Assembly: GCA_012520505.1 (NCBI GenBank)
Contig: JAAYOC010000021.1
Coordinates: forward strand, 143,218-207,217
Origin: Oscillospiraceae bacterium
GTDB lineage: Bacteria; Bacillota; Clostridia; Oscillospirales; Acutalibacteraceae
Direction: 5' to 3'
DNA: 64,000 bases
The position numbers and the translations under genes are program-made. Under the pieces are notes generated by a model. It worked only from the letters and a program-made list of their open reading frames with translations. It was not told the origin of the DNA and made no database searches. Position 1 is the first letter of the stretch; every line of letters starts with the position of its first letter. Positions 19,301 through 28,939 of this stretch are shown here, one piece after another.

Positions 19301-19647
19301 ATGGAATGGAAGAATCAGATTTATTATCCTCGCTTAATGCTATGGCACAGGTTAACTTTAGAGATTTTGCTCCTAATGGAACGACAGCAACATTACATAT
19401 TGACTCTGCACTTTTCCCGGGAGAAGAAGGAATAAAAAATCTTGCGGCATTATTTAAAACATTCCTGACAAAAGGTGGAATGCAGTTCCAGCCTAATGTA
19501 ATAAGTAGGGAAATATTGATTGATGCCTATAACAATCCGGAAAAGTATAAGTATTTAATGGTTCGTGTTGCTGGTTATTGTTCATATTTCAATGAGCTTT
19601 CAGATGACTTGAAGAAAGTAATAATAAACAGAACTTGCTATGCATAA
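16321..19647 (+). CDS. Fusion protein: radical SAM glycyl-radical activase (N-term) + glycyl radical enzyme (C-term)
   Basis: N-term [39 protein letters not shown]; C-term catalytic AIVGCVEP (Cys codon 18439) and glycyl motif [10 protein letters not shown] (Gly codon 19573); one uninterrupted 1108-aa ORF. Confidence 0.93.
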   Translation: [1108 protein letters not shown]

Positions 19648-19653
19648 AAATGA

Positions 19654-19686
19654 AGAGAGATATCCAAAAGGGATATCTCTCTTTTT
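19654..19686 (+). terminator. Rho-independent terminator
   Basis: agagagatatcc aaaag ggatatctctct tttt. Confidence 0.9.
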
Positions 19687-19720
19687 AATTGTAGCATTTA
19701 TGGATTTTTACGTTGAAAAT

Positions 19721-19815
19721 TACAAGCAAAAATACAAGCAAAATATTTAAGCAAAATACAAGCAAAAATACAAGCAAAATATTTAAGTAAAATATAAGCA
19801 AAAATATTGAGCAAG
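19721..19815. repeat. 36-bp tandem repeat, about 2.6 copies
   Basis: tacaagcaaaaatacaagcaaaatatttaagYaaaa at 19721-19756 and 19757-19792, partial third copy from 19793. Confidence 0.9.
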
Positions 19816-19923
19816 TATTAAGTAACAGAGAATAACAAGATTGTATAAAGGGTTCATCTTGTTTACATAGAAAATGTGTGGTAGACTTGCACTGTAATCA
19901 TAGTTTTTTGAGGAGGTTTGTCA

Positions 19924-20466
19924 ATGAAGAAAATAAACACATTTTTTAAAGAAAAGTTTAAGGCTGTACATATTGTAATTCTTGCAGTAATCACTGTTTT
20001 AATTCTTGCAGTAATGAATCTTTATCTTATTCCAACAATACAGGAGACGGCGAAAATTTACGGGTACAAAATGCTTGACCTTTATACATTTGGGTATTCT
20101 ATGGAAGAAGTTCAAGGACTCATTGAAAATCTCTCTGATAGGCAGCTTTACTTATACAAGTTTGTTCAGCTTCCTCTTGATATGGTTTTTCCAATTTTTT
20201 ATACACTTTTATTTGTTGCAATTCTTTCAAAATTTGGAAATGAAAATGGAAAGCTTCTCATTTTACCATTTGCACTGTTTATTTTTGATTATTGTGAGAA
20301 TGTATTGAGCTTTATTATTTTAAGTACAGGTGCAAACCTAAATGCAGTCGTGTGTGTGTTGGCTTCATTTGCGACTATATTTAAGAGTATTTTTCTTAAT
20401 GCAACAATTCTTATCTCTCTAATTCTTTTTATTGTAAAAATTTTTAAGAAGAGAAAATCGAAATAA
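19924..20466 (+). CDS. Hypothetical integral membrane protein
   Basis: RBS gaggaggtttgtcaATG; four hydrophobic segments, basic C-terminus. Confidence 0.7.
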   Translation: MKKINTFFKEKFKAVHIVILAVITVLILAVMNLYLIPTIQETAKIYGYKMLDLYTFGYSMEEVQGLIENLSDRQLYLYKFVQLPLDMVFPIFYTLLFVAILSKFGNENGKLLILPFALFIFDYCENVLSFIILSTGANLNAVVCVLASFATIFKSIFLNATILISLILFIVKIFKKRKSK

Positions 20467-20794
20467 TTATGCAATCAATATTCCTTGATTGGTATTTCGT
20501 ATCTGTAAGATATCTTTACACTTTAGCTGTTAATACTTTGTAAAAGTGTATCTGTTATAATGTATATATGCATACTTTAATTTTTAGAAAAATGGGGTGT
20601 TTTTATGTATCCATGTTGCGTTATTATTGCCTTGATTTTTCTTAAGCTTTGGGGGGCCGAAGATAAAGCAAAAATATTTATAAATTATATTAAAAAATCA
20701 ATCAAGTACAGGGGAAAAGAAAAAGTAAGTTTAAAAGAGGAATTTAAGAAAAATTCGGCTTTTAAAGATAAGTATGATAAGGGGAGGTATACAG

Positions 20795-22702
20795 ATGGAA
20801 GAACGCAAATTATCAATTTATGAAACGGATTTTGTTGATGGACCTGTTACTAAAAAACATAAAAAAATAGCATGGACTATTTATTTTATCTTTGCAGTCA
20901 TAGGTATGTTGCCAACTATTTTCAACCTAAGTTGGGGACTTCAGGTTGCTGGGTTAGGAATTGTTCTGCCCGGTGGCGGATTTTTAGCAATAGGTGGTGG
21001 CTTAGGAGTTCTTTATTTTGTTATAACTATCATTTTGATGGTGGTTATCGGGTTAGGTCTTTGGTGGGGAACAGGAAATCAATTGGCTCCCTTTTTTGTC
21101 TGGATTCTTGCAGACATACTAGCATGTACAGTTTTTTTACGTGATCCTATATGGGGTAATATTGGTATATATGCCGTCGTAATAATTGTATTTTTATATT
21201 TTTTGACAGGTCGAATAAGGAATAAAAGAGAATTAAAGAAGCAACTCCAAGAACAGAAAGAACGTTTAGAATTTTTCAAGACTGAAATACCGGCTGAAGA
21301 GGCGCTTGCAGAGCCTGAGGTAGAAGACGGCAAATTTGAATTGAATGAAAAACAATTAGCTCAGCAAAGATATTTGTTTGACACGGCATTTGCACCGTAT
21401 GGTGAATTTAAAGGTTTTACAAAAGTAAAATGGCCACAGTTTCCTACAACATCTATTCGTTATCAAATTAATCAGATGCTGAATACTATGCAACAAATAC
21501 AATGTCAGTACACTCCAAGCTTTCACGGATATGCTACGGAAGCACAAAGAAGGTTAATTAATCTTTTTCTGCATCCACGTGTCTGGAGCTATTGGAGATG
21601 GGAAAATTTATGGGGCGGAAATTTTATAATAGACGCAAATCCTATTGGGAAAGATAATGTAATGTTAACCGGTTTCTTTTTAATCAATGTGACTATGTAT
21701 ATGAAAAATACGGGAGATATGATTTATTCCGAACCGGGAAGTTTAGTTTTCAAAGATAAGAGACACCAATTTGATCATAGTGTACATACAATAGCTGATG
21801 CAATTGTTAAAAATTGGAACACCAATGACTACGTAGTTTATCCGTGCGAGCCAAATTGGAATTATTCATTATGCAATTGGAAAGCAATTCAGAGTATGGT
21901 TAATTATGACTCTCTGTTTAATTCTGATAAATGGTCAAAACACAAGCAAAAAGTAATGAACGGCTTTATTAATGAAATGACTCTGCCAAATGGCAGTTCG
22001 TATTTGTTTAAATCTACAAGAACAGGCTATGGTGTTAATCTTCCTGTATCTACGGCTGAAGGTTTTCAAATTTGTATGTATAACACGGTTGATCCATTAT
22101 TGGCAAGACAGACTTATGCCTTTTATAGAAGGGACACTTATAAGCGCAGTGAGGATGGAGAATTGATACTTAAAGCTATACCTTTTGACCATGGGGATTT
22201 ATCCATGACTTATGGAGATACGGTTGCTTTATCTATGTTCCCAGCTAAAGAAATGGGTGATACTGAAGCCGCTAATGCGTCATTGAAAGTATTAGAGGAA
22301 AAAGTTACACAAAGCATTGAAAACGGCGCAATACGTCATAATTGTTCAACTGAAGTAAATGCTTTGCTTTTGCAGGCATCAATTAATACAAGAAATGGCT
22401 GGAGAAGAGCAGTTATTGACGGTCCGGCAAAAAGCACTTTGACAGGTCCTTTATTGAGTGAGGTTTCCTACCCGGATGTTTTGGTTGCTAAAGCATTTAG
22501 CCATGGGGAAGATCTTGAATTGGTATTGTATCCTGGAGTTTCTGACGGTAAACAGAATCTTAAAATTAGCAGATTGGTTCCTGGACAGAAATATTTGATA
22601 AAAGAACAGAATATTTCATTTTTTGCAAACGAGAATGGTGTTGCTGAAATTGAAGTTTTAATTTCGGGACGTACTGAAATTACAATGATACCGGAGAAAT
22701 AG
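20795..22702 (+). CDS. Membrane-anchored linalool dehydratase/isomerase (Ldi)-like protein
   Basis: N-terminal hydrophobic helices followed by [41 protein letters not shown] and [22 protein letters not shown], which parallel the Ldi segments around its CEP-x7-C catalytic cysteines; RBS ggggaggt. Confidence 0.78.
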   Translation: MEERKLSIYETDFVDGPVTKKHKKIAWTIYFIFAVIGMLPTIFNLSWGLQVAGLGIVLPGGGFLAIGGGLGVLYFVITIILMVVIGLGLWWGTGNQLAPFFVWILADILACTVFLRDPIWGNIGIYAVVIIVFLYFLTGRIRNKRELKKQLQEQKERLEFFKTEIPAEEALAEPEVEDGKFELNEKQLAQQRYLFDTAFAPYGEFKGFTKVKWPQFPTTSIRYQINQMLNTMQQIQCQYTPSFHGYATEAQRRLINLFLHPRVWSYWRWENLWGGNFIIDANPIGKDNVMLTGFFLINVTMYMKNTGDMIYSEPGSLVFKDKRHQFDHSVHTIADAIVKNWNTNDYVVYPCEPNWNYSLCNWKAIQSMVNYDSLFNSDKWSKHKQKVMNGFINEMTLPNGSSYLFKSTRTGYGVNLPVSTAEGFQICMYNTVDPLLARQTYAFYRRDTYKRSEDGELILKAIPFDHGDLSMTYGDTVALSMFPAKEMGDTEAANASLKVLEEKVTQSIENGAIRHNCSTEVNALLLQASINTRNGWRRAVIDGPAKSTLTGPLLSEVSYPDVLVAKAFSHGEDLELVLYPGVSDGKQNLKISRLVPGQKYLIKEQNISFFANENGVAEIEVLISGRTEITMIPEK

Positions 22703-22704
22703 AT

Positions 22705-24834
22705 ATGAAAACTGTTAGCTATTTTATTGAAGGGATGTCTTGTGCTGCATGTAGCATTAGACTGGAGTCGGTATTAAGCGAAGCGGATGGTGTTAAATCC
22801 GTAAATATTTCATTGACAGAAAATAATGCAATAATAATATTTGATGAAACGGTTACTTCTGAAACTGAATTAAAAAATATAATTTCAAATATTGGGTATA
22901 AAGCAATTGATAATACGTATGATTCTGATTCGGCAGATAGAAAGCAAAAAATAAAAACCTTATTTTCTAAAGCATTTTTATCTTTTATTTTGACACTTCC
23001 TTTAACAACGGATGTTTCGGTATATCTTAAAATAATTCTTGCTTCAGTAGTTCAGTTTTATATTGGAAAAGTATTTTATTCGGATGCACTTAAAGGACTG
23101 CGTAGTAAAGCGATTAATATGTCATTTATGGTTGCACTAAGTACAACTTGTGCTTATTTGTACAGTTTATATTGGGCTTTGAAGGGAGATTTATCTCATA
23201 TATACTTTGATTCATCCGCAATTGTGATAACAATGGTATTGACCGGGCGTTTGATAGAAGCAAAAGTTAACGAAGGGTCACAATCTGTATTGGAGGCACT
23301 TTTAAAGCGTGCCCCTAAAACCGCATGTCGGATTGATGAAAATGGTGAAAATATCGTTGCAGTAGAAGATATTATTCTTAGAGATATCTTGATTGTAAAA
23401 TCAGGAGAAAAAATCCCGCTTGACGGGATAATAGTAAGTGGCGACGCTTGTGTTGATGAATCAATGTTGTCGGGAGAAAGTCTTCCGGTTGAAAAGGAAG
23501 TTGGAGATAAAGTATTTTCCGGTACAATCAATACCCAAGGGGTTTTTCATATGGAAGTTACTTCTACCACCGACGATACGATTTTATCTGAAATTATTTC
23601 AGCGGTAAGTCTTTCTTTGTCAGATAAAGGTGAAATTCAAAGAATTACTGACAGAATAGTTGGATATTTTTGTCCGGCAGTTATTCTTATTGCGGTAATA
23701 ACTGCGATTATATGGTATGTTTGGATTGACCCTAAAAATCCTTATTTGGCACTAAATAATTTTATGAGCGTAATAGTAGTTGCCTGTCCATGTGCTTTAG
23801 GTATAGCAGCTCCGATTTCTATATCTGCCGGAATCGGACTTGCAGCAAAGCGAGGAATAATCATTAAAGGTGGGCAACATATTGAAAAATTGTCGCAAAT
23901 TACATCAGTTGCGTTTGATAAAACAGGTACTCTTACAAACGGAAAGTTTGAAATTACTGATATATTAGTAATGAATGATTCTTCACCTGAAGAATTGATT
24001 TTGAATGCGGCGATTGCAGAAAAACATTCATGTCACCCTTTGGCGGAAGCGGTAATTCGCTATTTTGGAGAAGATCCGGACAAAATTCCTGAACCGGATA
24101 GTGTCACAACAGTCACAGGTAAAGGTATTATTGCAAAAATAAAATCCAATGAAATTGTCATTGGAAATCCTAATTTTGCCAGGGAACATGGTGCAGATAA
24201 AGAAGATCTCGAAAAAATTTTATCACACTTATCTAATGAAATTAAAACGTCACTGATTATCCTGAAAAACAATATTATTCAAGGTGCAATATTTTGCCAA
24301 GATAGCATTCGTAAAGAATCGTATTCGGCGATAGAACTTCTTGAAAGTATGGGCATTGAATTCTACATGCTTACCGGAGATAATGAAATTGTTGCCGAGG
24401 CAATAAGTAAAGAACTCGGGATAAAAGAATATTATGCAGGTGTTTTACCACAAGGTAAAGCTGAAATTGTTAAGAAAAAAAGTCATGACGGACATCTTTC
24501 AGCTATGGTCGGCGATGGTATTAATGATGCAATTCCTCTTTCTGAAGCGGATATCGGATTTGGAATTGGTGGACATACTGATATTGCGTGCGAAGCAGCA
24601 GACATTATCATAATGGATGGCGATGTGTCAAAAGTTCCTGCTTGCATTTCCATTGGAAAGGCAACTACTAAAAATGTTTATCAAAATCTTTTCTTTTCTT
24701 GCATTTATAATGTTGTTGCGATTGGTATTGCTGCATGTGGTTTACTTAATCCGGCTGTTGCGGCGATTTCAATGTCTCTTAGTTCAATATCCGTTGTTTC
24801 AAATGCAAAACGAATGGAGAGGTTTAAATTATGA
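22705..24834 (+). CDS. Copper-type heavy-metal P1B ATPase
   Basis: [11 protein letters not shown] motif, [12 protein letters not shown] (CPC), [24 protein letters not shown]. Confidence 0.95.
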   Translation: MKTVSYFIEGMSCAACSIRLESVLSEADGVKSVNISLTENNAIIIFDETVTSETELKNIISNIGYKAIDNTYDSDSADRKQKIKTLFSKAFLSFILTLPLTTDVSVYLKIILASVVQFYIGKVFYSDALKGLRSKAINMSFMVALSTTCAYLYSLYWALKGDLSHIYFDSSAIVITMVLTGRLIEAKVNEGSQSVLEALLKRAPKTACRIDENGENIVAVEDIILRDILIVKSGEKIPLDGIIVSGDACVDESMLSGESLPVEKEVGDKVFSGTINTQGVFHMEVTSTTDDTILSEIISAVSLSLSDKGEIQRITDRIVGYFCPAVILIAVITAIIWYVWIDPKNPYLALNNFMSVIVVACPCALGIAAPISISAGIGLAAKRGIIIKGGQHIEKLSQITSVAFDKTGTLTNGKFEITDILVMNDSSPEELILNAAIAEKHSCHPLAEAVIRYFGEDPDKIPEPDSVTTVTGKGIIAKIKSNEIVIGNPNFAREHGADKEDLEKILSHLSNEIKTSLIILKNNIIQGAIFCQDSIRKESYSAIELLESMGIEFYMLTGDNEIVAEAISKELGIKEYYAGVLPQGKAEIVKKKSHDGHLSAMVGDGINDAIPLSEADIGFGIGGHTDIACEAADIIIMDGDVSKVPACISIGKATTKNVYQNLFFSCIYNVVAIGIAACGLLNPAVAAISMSLSSISVVSNAKRMERFKL

Positions 24835-25610
24835 AAGATAAAAAATTTAGTGCTTTTGAAGTTGCTACAACGATTCTAGCTTTGGCAATAATTATTTTTT
24901 ATATTTGTCAATATGTAATCGGCTTTAACATAATTGGTTATATCTCACAATGGCTAAGCGGTAGGGGGATTATTCGTCCGGTACTTGATGAAAAAGTCAG
25001 CTATGGAATTATTTTTATGTATGGCATGCTAACGTCGATACATTGTATTGGAATGTGTGGAGGGTTTGTAATTGCTGTAACTTCTTGTGAAACAAAAAAA
25101 TCACGTATACTTGAAAATGTAAAATATCAGATATCAAGAGTTGTTTCATATAGTATCGTTGGTTTGGTCCTTGGAAGTTTTGGAAGTTTAATTTCATTGT
25201 CAACACGGGTACGTGCATATGTTCCAATAATTAGTGGACTGTTTATGTTAATTATTGGTTTATCAATTTTATTTGGAGGTTCTGCATTTCCCATTCCTAA
25301 ATTTTACTCTGAAAAGCTCGTTAAAATGAAGTCTGCTAATTCAATTGTAATGGGATTGCTTACCGGACTGCTTCCTTGTGCATCAATGCAATCTGTTCAG
25401 CTTTATGCACTTGCTACCGGTAATGCCTTAAGCGGAATGATGACGATGATGGTATTTGCGTTGGGTACAATTCCACTTCTTTTTCTATTTGGCGCACTTA
25501 ACGTAATTTTCGAAAAGAAAGGTTGGAAGTGGGTTTTACCATTCTCTGCTATTATTGTTATCGTTCTTGCAGTAAACATGATATTACGTGGGGTAAAAAT
25601 GTTGGCATAA
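24831..25610 (+). CDS. Sulfite exporter TauE/SafE family-type membrane protein
   Basis: [21 protein letters not shown]...[47 protein letters not shown]. Confidence 0.85.
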   Translation: MKDKKFSAFEVATTILALAIIIFYICQYVIGFNIIGYISQWLSGRGIIRPVLDEKVSYGIIFMYGMLTSIHCIGMCGGFVIAVTSCETKKSRILENVKYQISRVVSYSIVGLVLGSFGSLISLSTRVRAYVPIISGLFMLIIGLSILFGGSAFPIPKFYSEKLVKMKSANSIVMGLLTGLLPCASMQSVQLYALATGNALSGMMTMMVFALGTIPLLFLFGALNVIFEKKGWKWVLPFSAIIVIVLAVNMILRGVKMLA

Positions 25611-25615
25611 TATGG

Positions 25616-25966
25616 TTAAATTTGTGGCTCATCATTGTTGTATGCTTCACGCATTTTATCATACTGAACATAGAGTTTTTGAACTTCATTTTCAAGCGTA
25701 TAGTAATGCATGATGTAAGGTATGAGAAGTATAGCTATAGCTATACATAAGAGTCCTGTGGTTTTTGATGGACTTATCAGCATTATTATAACTGAAATAA
25801 TTTCAAGAATTGCAAAAAGTGCTGTAACAATAAGATGAATAAGTCTTTCATGTTGAAAAAAAGAAATTTGAATTAGATGTTCTTCTATTAGTGTTTCCCA
25901 GTTACAATTTCCTTTTGATAGTAGAACATCAATTTTTTTTCGGTAAGTTAATAAACGCTTTTTCAT
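25616..25966 (-). CDS. Hypothetical membrane protein
   Basis: 116 aa, two hydrophobic helices; convergent with upstream operon. Confidence 0.55.
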   Translation of the reverse strand: MKKRLLTYRKKIDVLLSKGNCNWETLIEEHLIQISFFQHERLIHLIVTALFAILEIISVIIMLISPSKTTGLLCIAIAILLIPYIMHYYTLENEVQKLYVQYDKMREAYNNDEPQI

Positions 25967-26115
25967 AGTTTTACCACCATCCTATTTCTAAAATTGAAAT
26001 AACGACCATATTATAGCTGGCTCATTTCAATTTATCAACTAAACTTGAAACAAGCTGTCTGCCGCACTCGTTTTATTTTTAGATAGAGATGTTTGAAATA
26101 TGAAAACAAGAAAAT

Positions 26116-26155
26116 CCCGCCTTGGAAATGACTCTGGGGCGGGCTTCGTCTTTTA
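26116..26155 (+). terminator. Possible terminator hairpin
   Basis: cccgcc...ggcggg stem followed by cttcgtctttt. Confidence 0.45.
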
Positions 26156-26205
26156 GTTCAATTTCAGTTGTATCAAATGCTAAGCGAATGGATAGATTTA
26201 AAATA
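26152..26205 (+). pseudogene. Remnant of a P1B-ATPase C-terminus
   Basis: Translates [18 protein letters not shown], nearly identical to the C-terminus [19 protein letters not shown] of the ATPase ending at 24834. Confidence 0.8.
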
Positions 26206-26323
26206 AAAAAATCAATGGTAGACCTAGTATTTACGTGAGTTTTGTGTTACCATATACTATGCAATTAAACATAATTGTATCTGATTATGTCTAATTCACA
26301 CAAATACAAAAGGAGGTACAGCG

Positions 26324-27811
26324 ATGAGTAACAAGTTATTAGAAAAGTACGGGCTTTACATTGATGGAAAATGGCAAGATGCATCCAATGGTGCAACATT
26401 TGAAGCTAAAAGCCCAATTGATGGTACACATCTAGCGCTCTGTGCAGAAGCTACTGAGCAGGATGTGAATGAGGCGGTATGTGCCGCATGGAAAGCTTTT
26501 GAGAGTTGGAAAAAAACAACTCCCGCTGAAAGATCCGACATTTTGTATAAAATAGCCGATGTCATTGAAGAGAACAAAGAATGGCTGGCTGAAGTCGAAA
26601 CAAGAGATAACGGAAAACCGATTCGTGAAACTCTTGCTATTGACATTCCTTATAGTGTCGAACACTTTAGATATTTTGCCGGTTGCATTCTGGCTGAAGA
26701 AGGACAGGCTTCTGTCTTAAATGAAACTTTCCTTTCTTTGATTTTGAGGGAACCAATTGGTGTTGTTGGACAAATTGTACCTTGGAACTTCCCGTTTTTG
26801 ATGGCTGCTTGGAAACTTGCACCAGTAATAGCTGCTGGTGATTGTACTGTTTTCAAACCTTCAAGCGCAACTTCACTTTCGGTGCTTGAATTTGCAAGAT
26901 TGACGGATGGTATTTTGCCGAAGGGTGTTTTCAACGTTATAACCGGATCAGGTTCAAAAGCTGGACAATATATTCTTGAGCACAAAGGTTTCAGAAAACT
27001 TGCCTTTACCGGTTCAACAGAGGTTGGTAGAACTGTAGGGTTGGCTGCAGCAGATAGAATCATTCCTTCTACTCTTGAACTCGGAGGAAAGAGTGCCAAC
27101 ATATTCTTTGATGACTGTGATTTTGATCAAGCAATTGATGGTGCTCAACTGGGAATTTTATTTAATCAAGGGCAGGTTTGTTGTGCAGGTAGCAGAATAT
27201 TTGTTCAGGATACCTTCTATGATAAGTTCGTTGCTGCTTTGACAAAAGCATTTAACGGTATTAAGGTAGGAGATCCGCTTAATCCGGAAACACAAATGGG
27301 TTCACAAATAAATCGAGCACAGCTAAAGAAAATTTTAGATTACATTGATATAGGTAAAGCAGAGGGAGCAACTGTTGCTTGCGGTGGCGTTAAGGTTGAT
27401 GACGGAGAACTTGAAAAAGGAAGCTTTATGAGACCAACCTTGCTGACAAATGTTACAAATAAGATGCGAGTTGCTCAAGAAGAGATATTTGGACCTGTTG
27501 CTTGTGTAATTAAGTTCCATGATGAACAGGAAGTCGTTAAAATGGCAAATGATTCTGTCTATGGACTCGGAGGTGCAGTCTGGACCAAAGATATTGCAAG
27601 AGCGATTCGTGTAGCACGCAACATTGAAACGGGACGTATGTGGATTAATACATACAACCAAATTCCTGCACACAGTCCATTCGGAGGATATAAAGAATCC
27701 GGAATTGGTAGGGAAACGCATAAGATGATTCTTGAGCATTACACGCAAAAGAAGAATATTATGATTAATTTGAACTACGATCCAAGCGGATTTTATCCAA
27801 AGAAGTATTAA
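26324..27811 (+). CDS. NAD(P)-dependent aldehyde dehydrogenase
   Basis: PWNFPFLMAAWKLAPVIAAGD, FTGSTEVGR, LELGGKSANIFFDD, FNQGQVCCAGSRIFV catalytic Cys; RBS aaaggaggt. Confidence 0.95.
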   Translation: MSNKLLEKYGLYIDGKWQDASNGATFEAKSPIDGTHLALCAEATEQDVNEAVCAAWKAFESWKKTTPAERSDILYKIADVIEENKEWLAEVETRDNGKPIRETLAIDIPYSVEHFRYFAGCILAEEGQASVLNETFLSLILREPIGVVGQIVPWNFPFLMAAWKLAPVIAAGDCTVFKPSSATSLSVLEFARLTDGILPKGVFNVITGSGSKAGQYILEHKGFRKLAFTGSTEVGRTVGLAAADRIIPSTLELGGKSANIFFDDCDFDQAIDGAQLGILFNQGQVCCAGSRIFVQDTFYDKFVAALTKAFNGIKVGDPLNPETQMGSQINRAQLKKILDYIDIGKAEGATVACGGVKVDDGELEKGSFMRPTLLTNVTNKMRVAQEEIFGPVACVIKFHDEQEVVKMANDSVYGLGGAVWTKDIARAIRVARNIETGRMWINTYNQIPAHSPFGGYKESGIGRETHKMILEHYTQKKNIMINLNYDPSGFYPKKY

Positions 27812-27817
27812 GCTGAA

Positions 27818-28024
27818 ATGAAGCGGGAAAGAAAATGTTATAGCTTCAAATGTGAGCGATATCCAAAGTGTGCTATGGCTGCCGGAAGCTGTTGCGATGT
27901 AGGTAAGGATGCTTACGGGGAAGAAAATATAATTAAGGACAGTGAATGCCTTAACAAAAAAAATTACCCGTTATACGTTCCCAAAAATAATTCGCACGCT
28001 TTTGATTTGGAAAAAATTACGTAA
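27818..28024 (+). CDS. Small cysteine-rich protein
   Basis: CYSFKCERYPKCAMAAGSCCDVG...SEC; 68 aa immediately downstream of the aldehyde dehydrogenase. Confidence 0.6.
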   Translation: MKRERKCYSFKCERYPKCAMAAGSCCDVGKDAYGEENIIKDSECLNKKNYPLYVPKNNSHAFDLEKIT

Positions 28025-28048
28025 AAATTTTAAATTCAAACCTAAAAT

Positions 28049-28100
28049 TCAGGGATGCTTTCTCGTAGTCTGAACAAAGAGAAAGCATCCCTGATGTTTT
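28049..28100 (+). terminator. Rho-independent terminator
   Basis: Perfect 16-bp stem tcagggatgctttctc / gagaaagcatccctga, then tgttttta. Confidence 0.88.
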
Positions 28101-28172
28101 TATGAGTTGACGCTAACTATGACTTGCTTTGTCTTAATTTTTTGCCGGTTGATAAGTTAGCAAAATTTTTTT

Positions 28173-28261
28173 TGGCGGAGACGGTGGGATTCGAACCCAC
28201 GTGCCCGTGAGGGCCAACGCATTTCGAGTGCGCCCCGTTATGACCTCTTCGATACGTCTCC
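28173..28261 (-). tRNA. tRNA-Ser(CGA), CCA encoded
   Basis: Minus strand GGAGACG...CGTCTCC acceptor, anticodon stem GCGCA/TGCGT with loop CTCGAAA, long variable arm GCCC-TCAC-GGGC, T arm GTGGG TTCGAAT CCCAC, G+CCA 3' end. Confidence 0.93.
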
Positions 28262-28441
28262 AAATACAAGGGAATTATAACAAAATATGTATATGCTAGC
28301 AACAATTTTTAGATGTTTTATATGAACATTCACTGATTTGTACTTTATAGGTTTGTTTTTAAACATTAATGTGGTAAAATGTAACAGTTATTTTCTGGAA
28401 TTACATACAGAATACATATACGTACACAAGGAGGGAAAAAT

Positions 28442-28939
28442 ATGGATTGTTGTAACAATAAGGTTTCAGATTTGACTTTGATTAAAGAAACATTAGACCA
28501 CTACAAGTCAATTCCAGGTAGCCTTATAGCAATTCTACAAAAAGCACAGGATATTTACGGGTATCTTCCTATTGATGTAATTTATCACATCGCAGAAGAA
28601 ACGGGTGTTGCTCCTGCAAATGTTATGGGTGTTGCGACCTTTTACACCCAGTTTAGATTAAAGCCTGTTGGTAAATATCTCATTATGCTTTGTCAGGGAA
28701 CAGCATGTCACGTAAACGGTTCAGGTCTTATTGAACAGGCAATTACAGATGAGCTTGGTATTGAAGATGGTGAAACAACGGAAGACGGCTTGTTTACACT
28801 TAAAAACGTTGCTTGTCTTGGTTGTTGCAGTCTTTCACCTGTAATGATGATTAACGGTGAGACTTACGGAAGTCTTACTCCTGACTCGACAAAAACAGTT
28901 TTAAGACAATTAGCAGAAAAGGCAGGTGAGGCATCATGA
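28442..28939 (+). CDS. NuoE-like 2Fe-2S subunit (StnC-like candidate)
   Basis: GYLPIDVIYHIAEETGVAPANVMGVATFYTQF...CQGTACHVNG...CLGCCSLSPVMMING. Confidence 0.93.
   Translation: MDCCNNKVSDLTLIKETLDHYKSIPGSLIAILQKAQDIYGYLPIDVIYHIAEETGVAPANVMGVATFYTQFRLKPVGKYLIMLCQGTACHVNGSGLIEQAITDELGIEDGETTEDGLFTLKNVACLGCCSLSPVMMINGETYGSLTPDSTKTVLRQLAEKAGEAS

Noticed and set aside
19721-19815. Possible CRISPR array from the 36-bp repeat
   Set aside because: Units are directly abutting with no spacers and no cas genes nearby; it is a minisatellite.
20605-20823. 72-aa ORF upstream of the Ldi-like gene
   Set aside because: Could be a small membrane peptide, but it overlaps the next gene start and has no recognised motif; support too weak to call.
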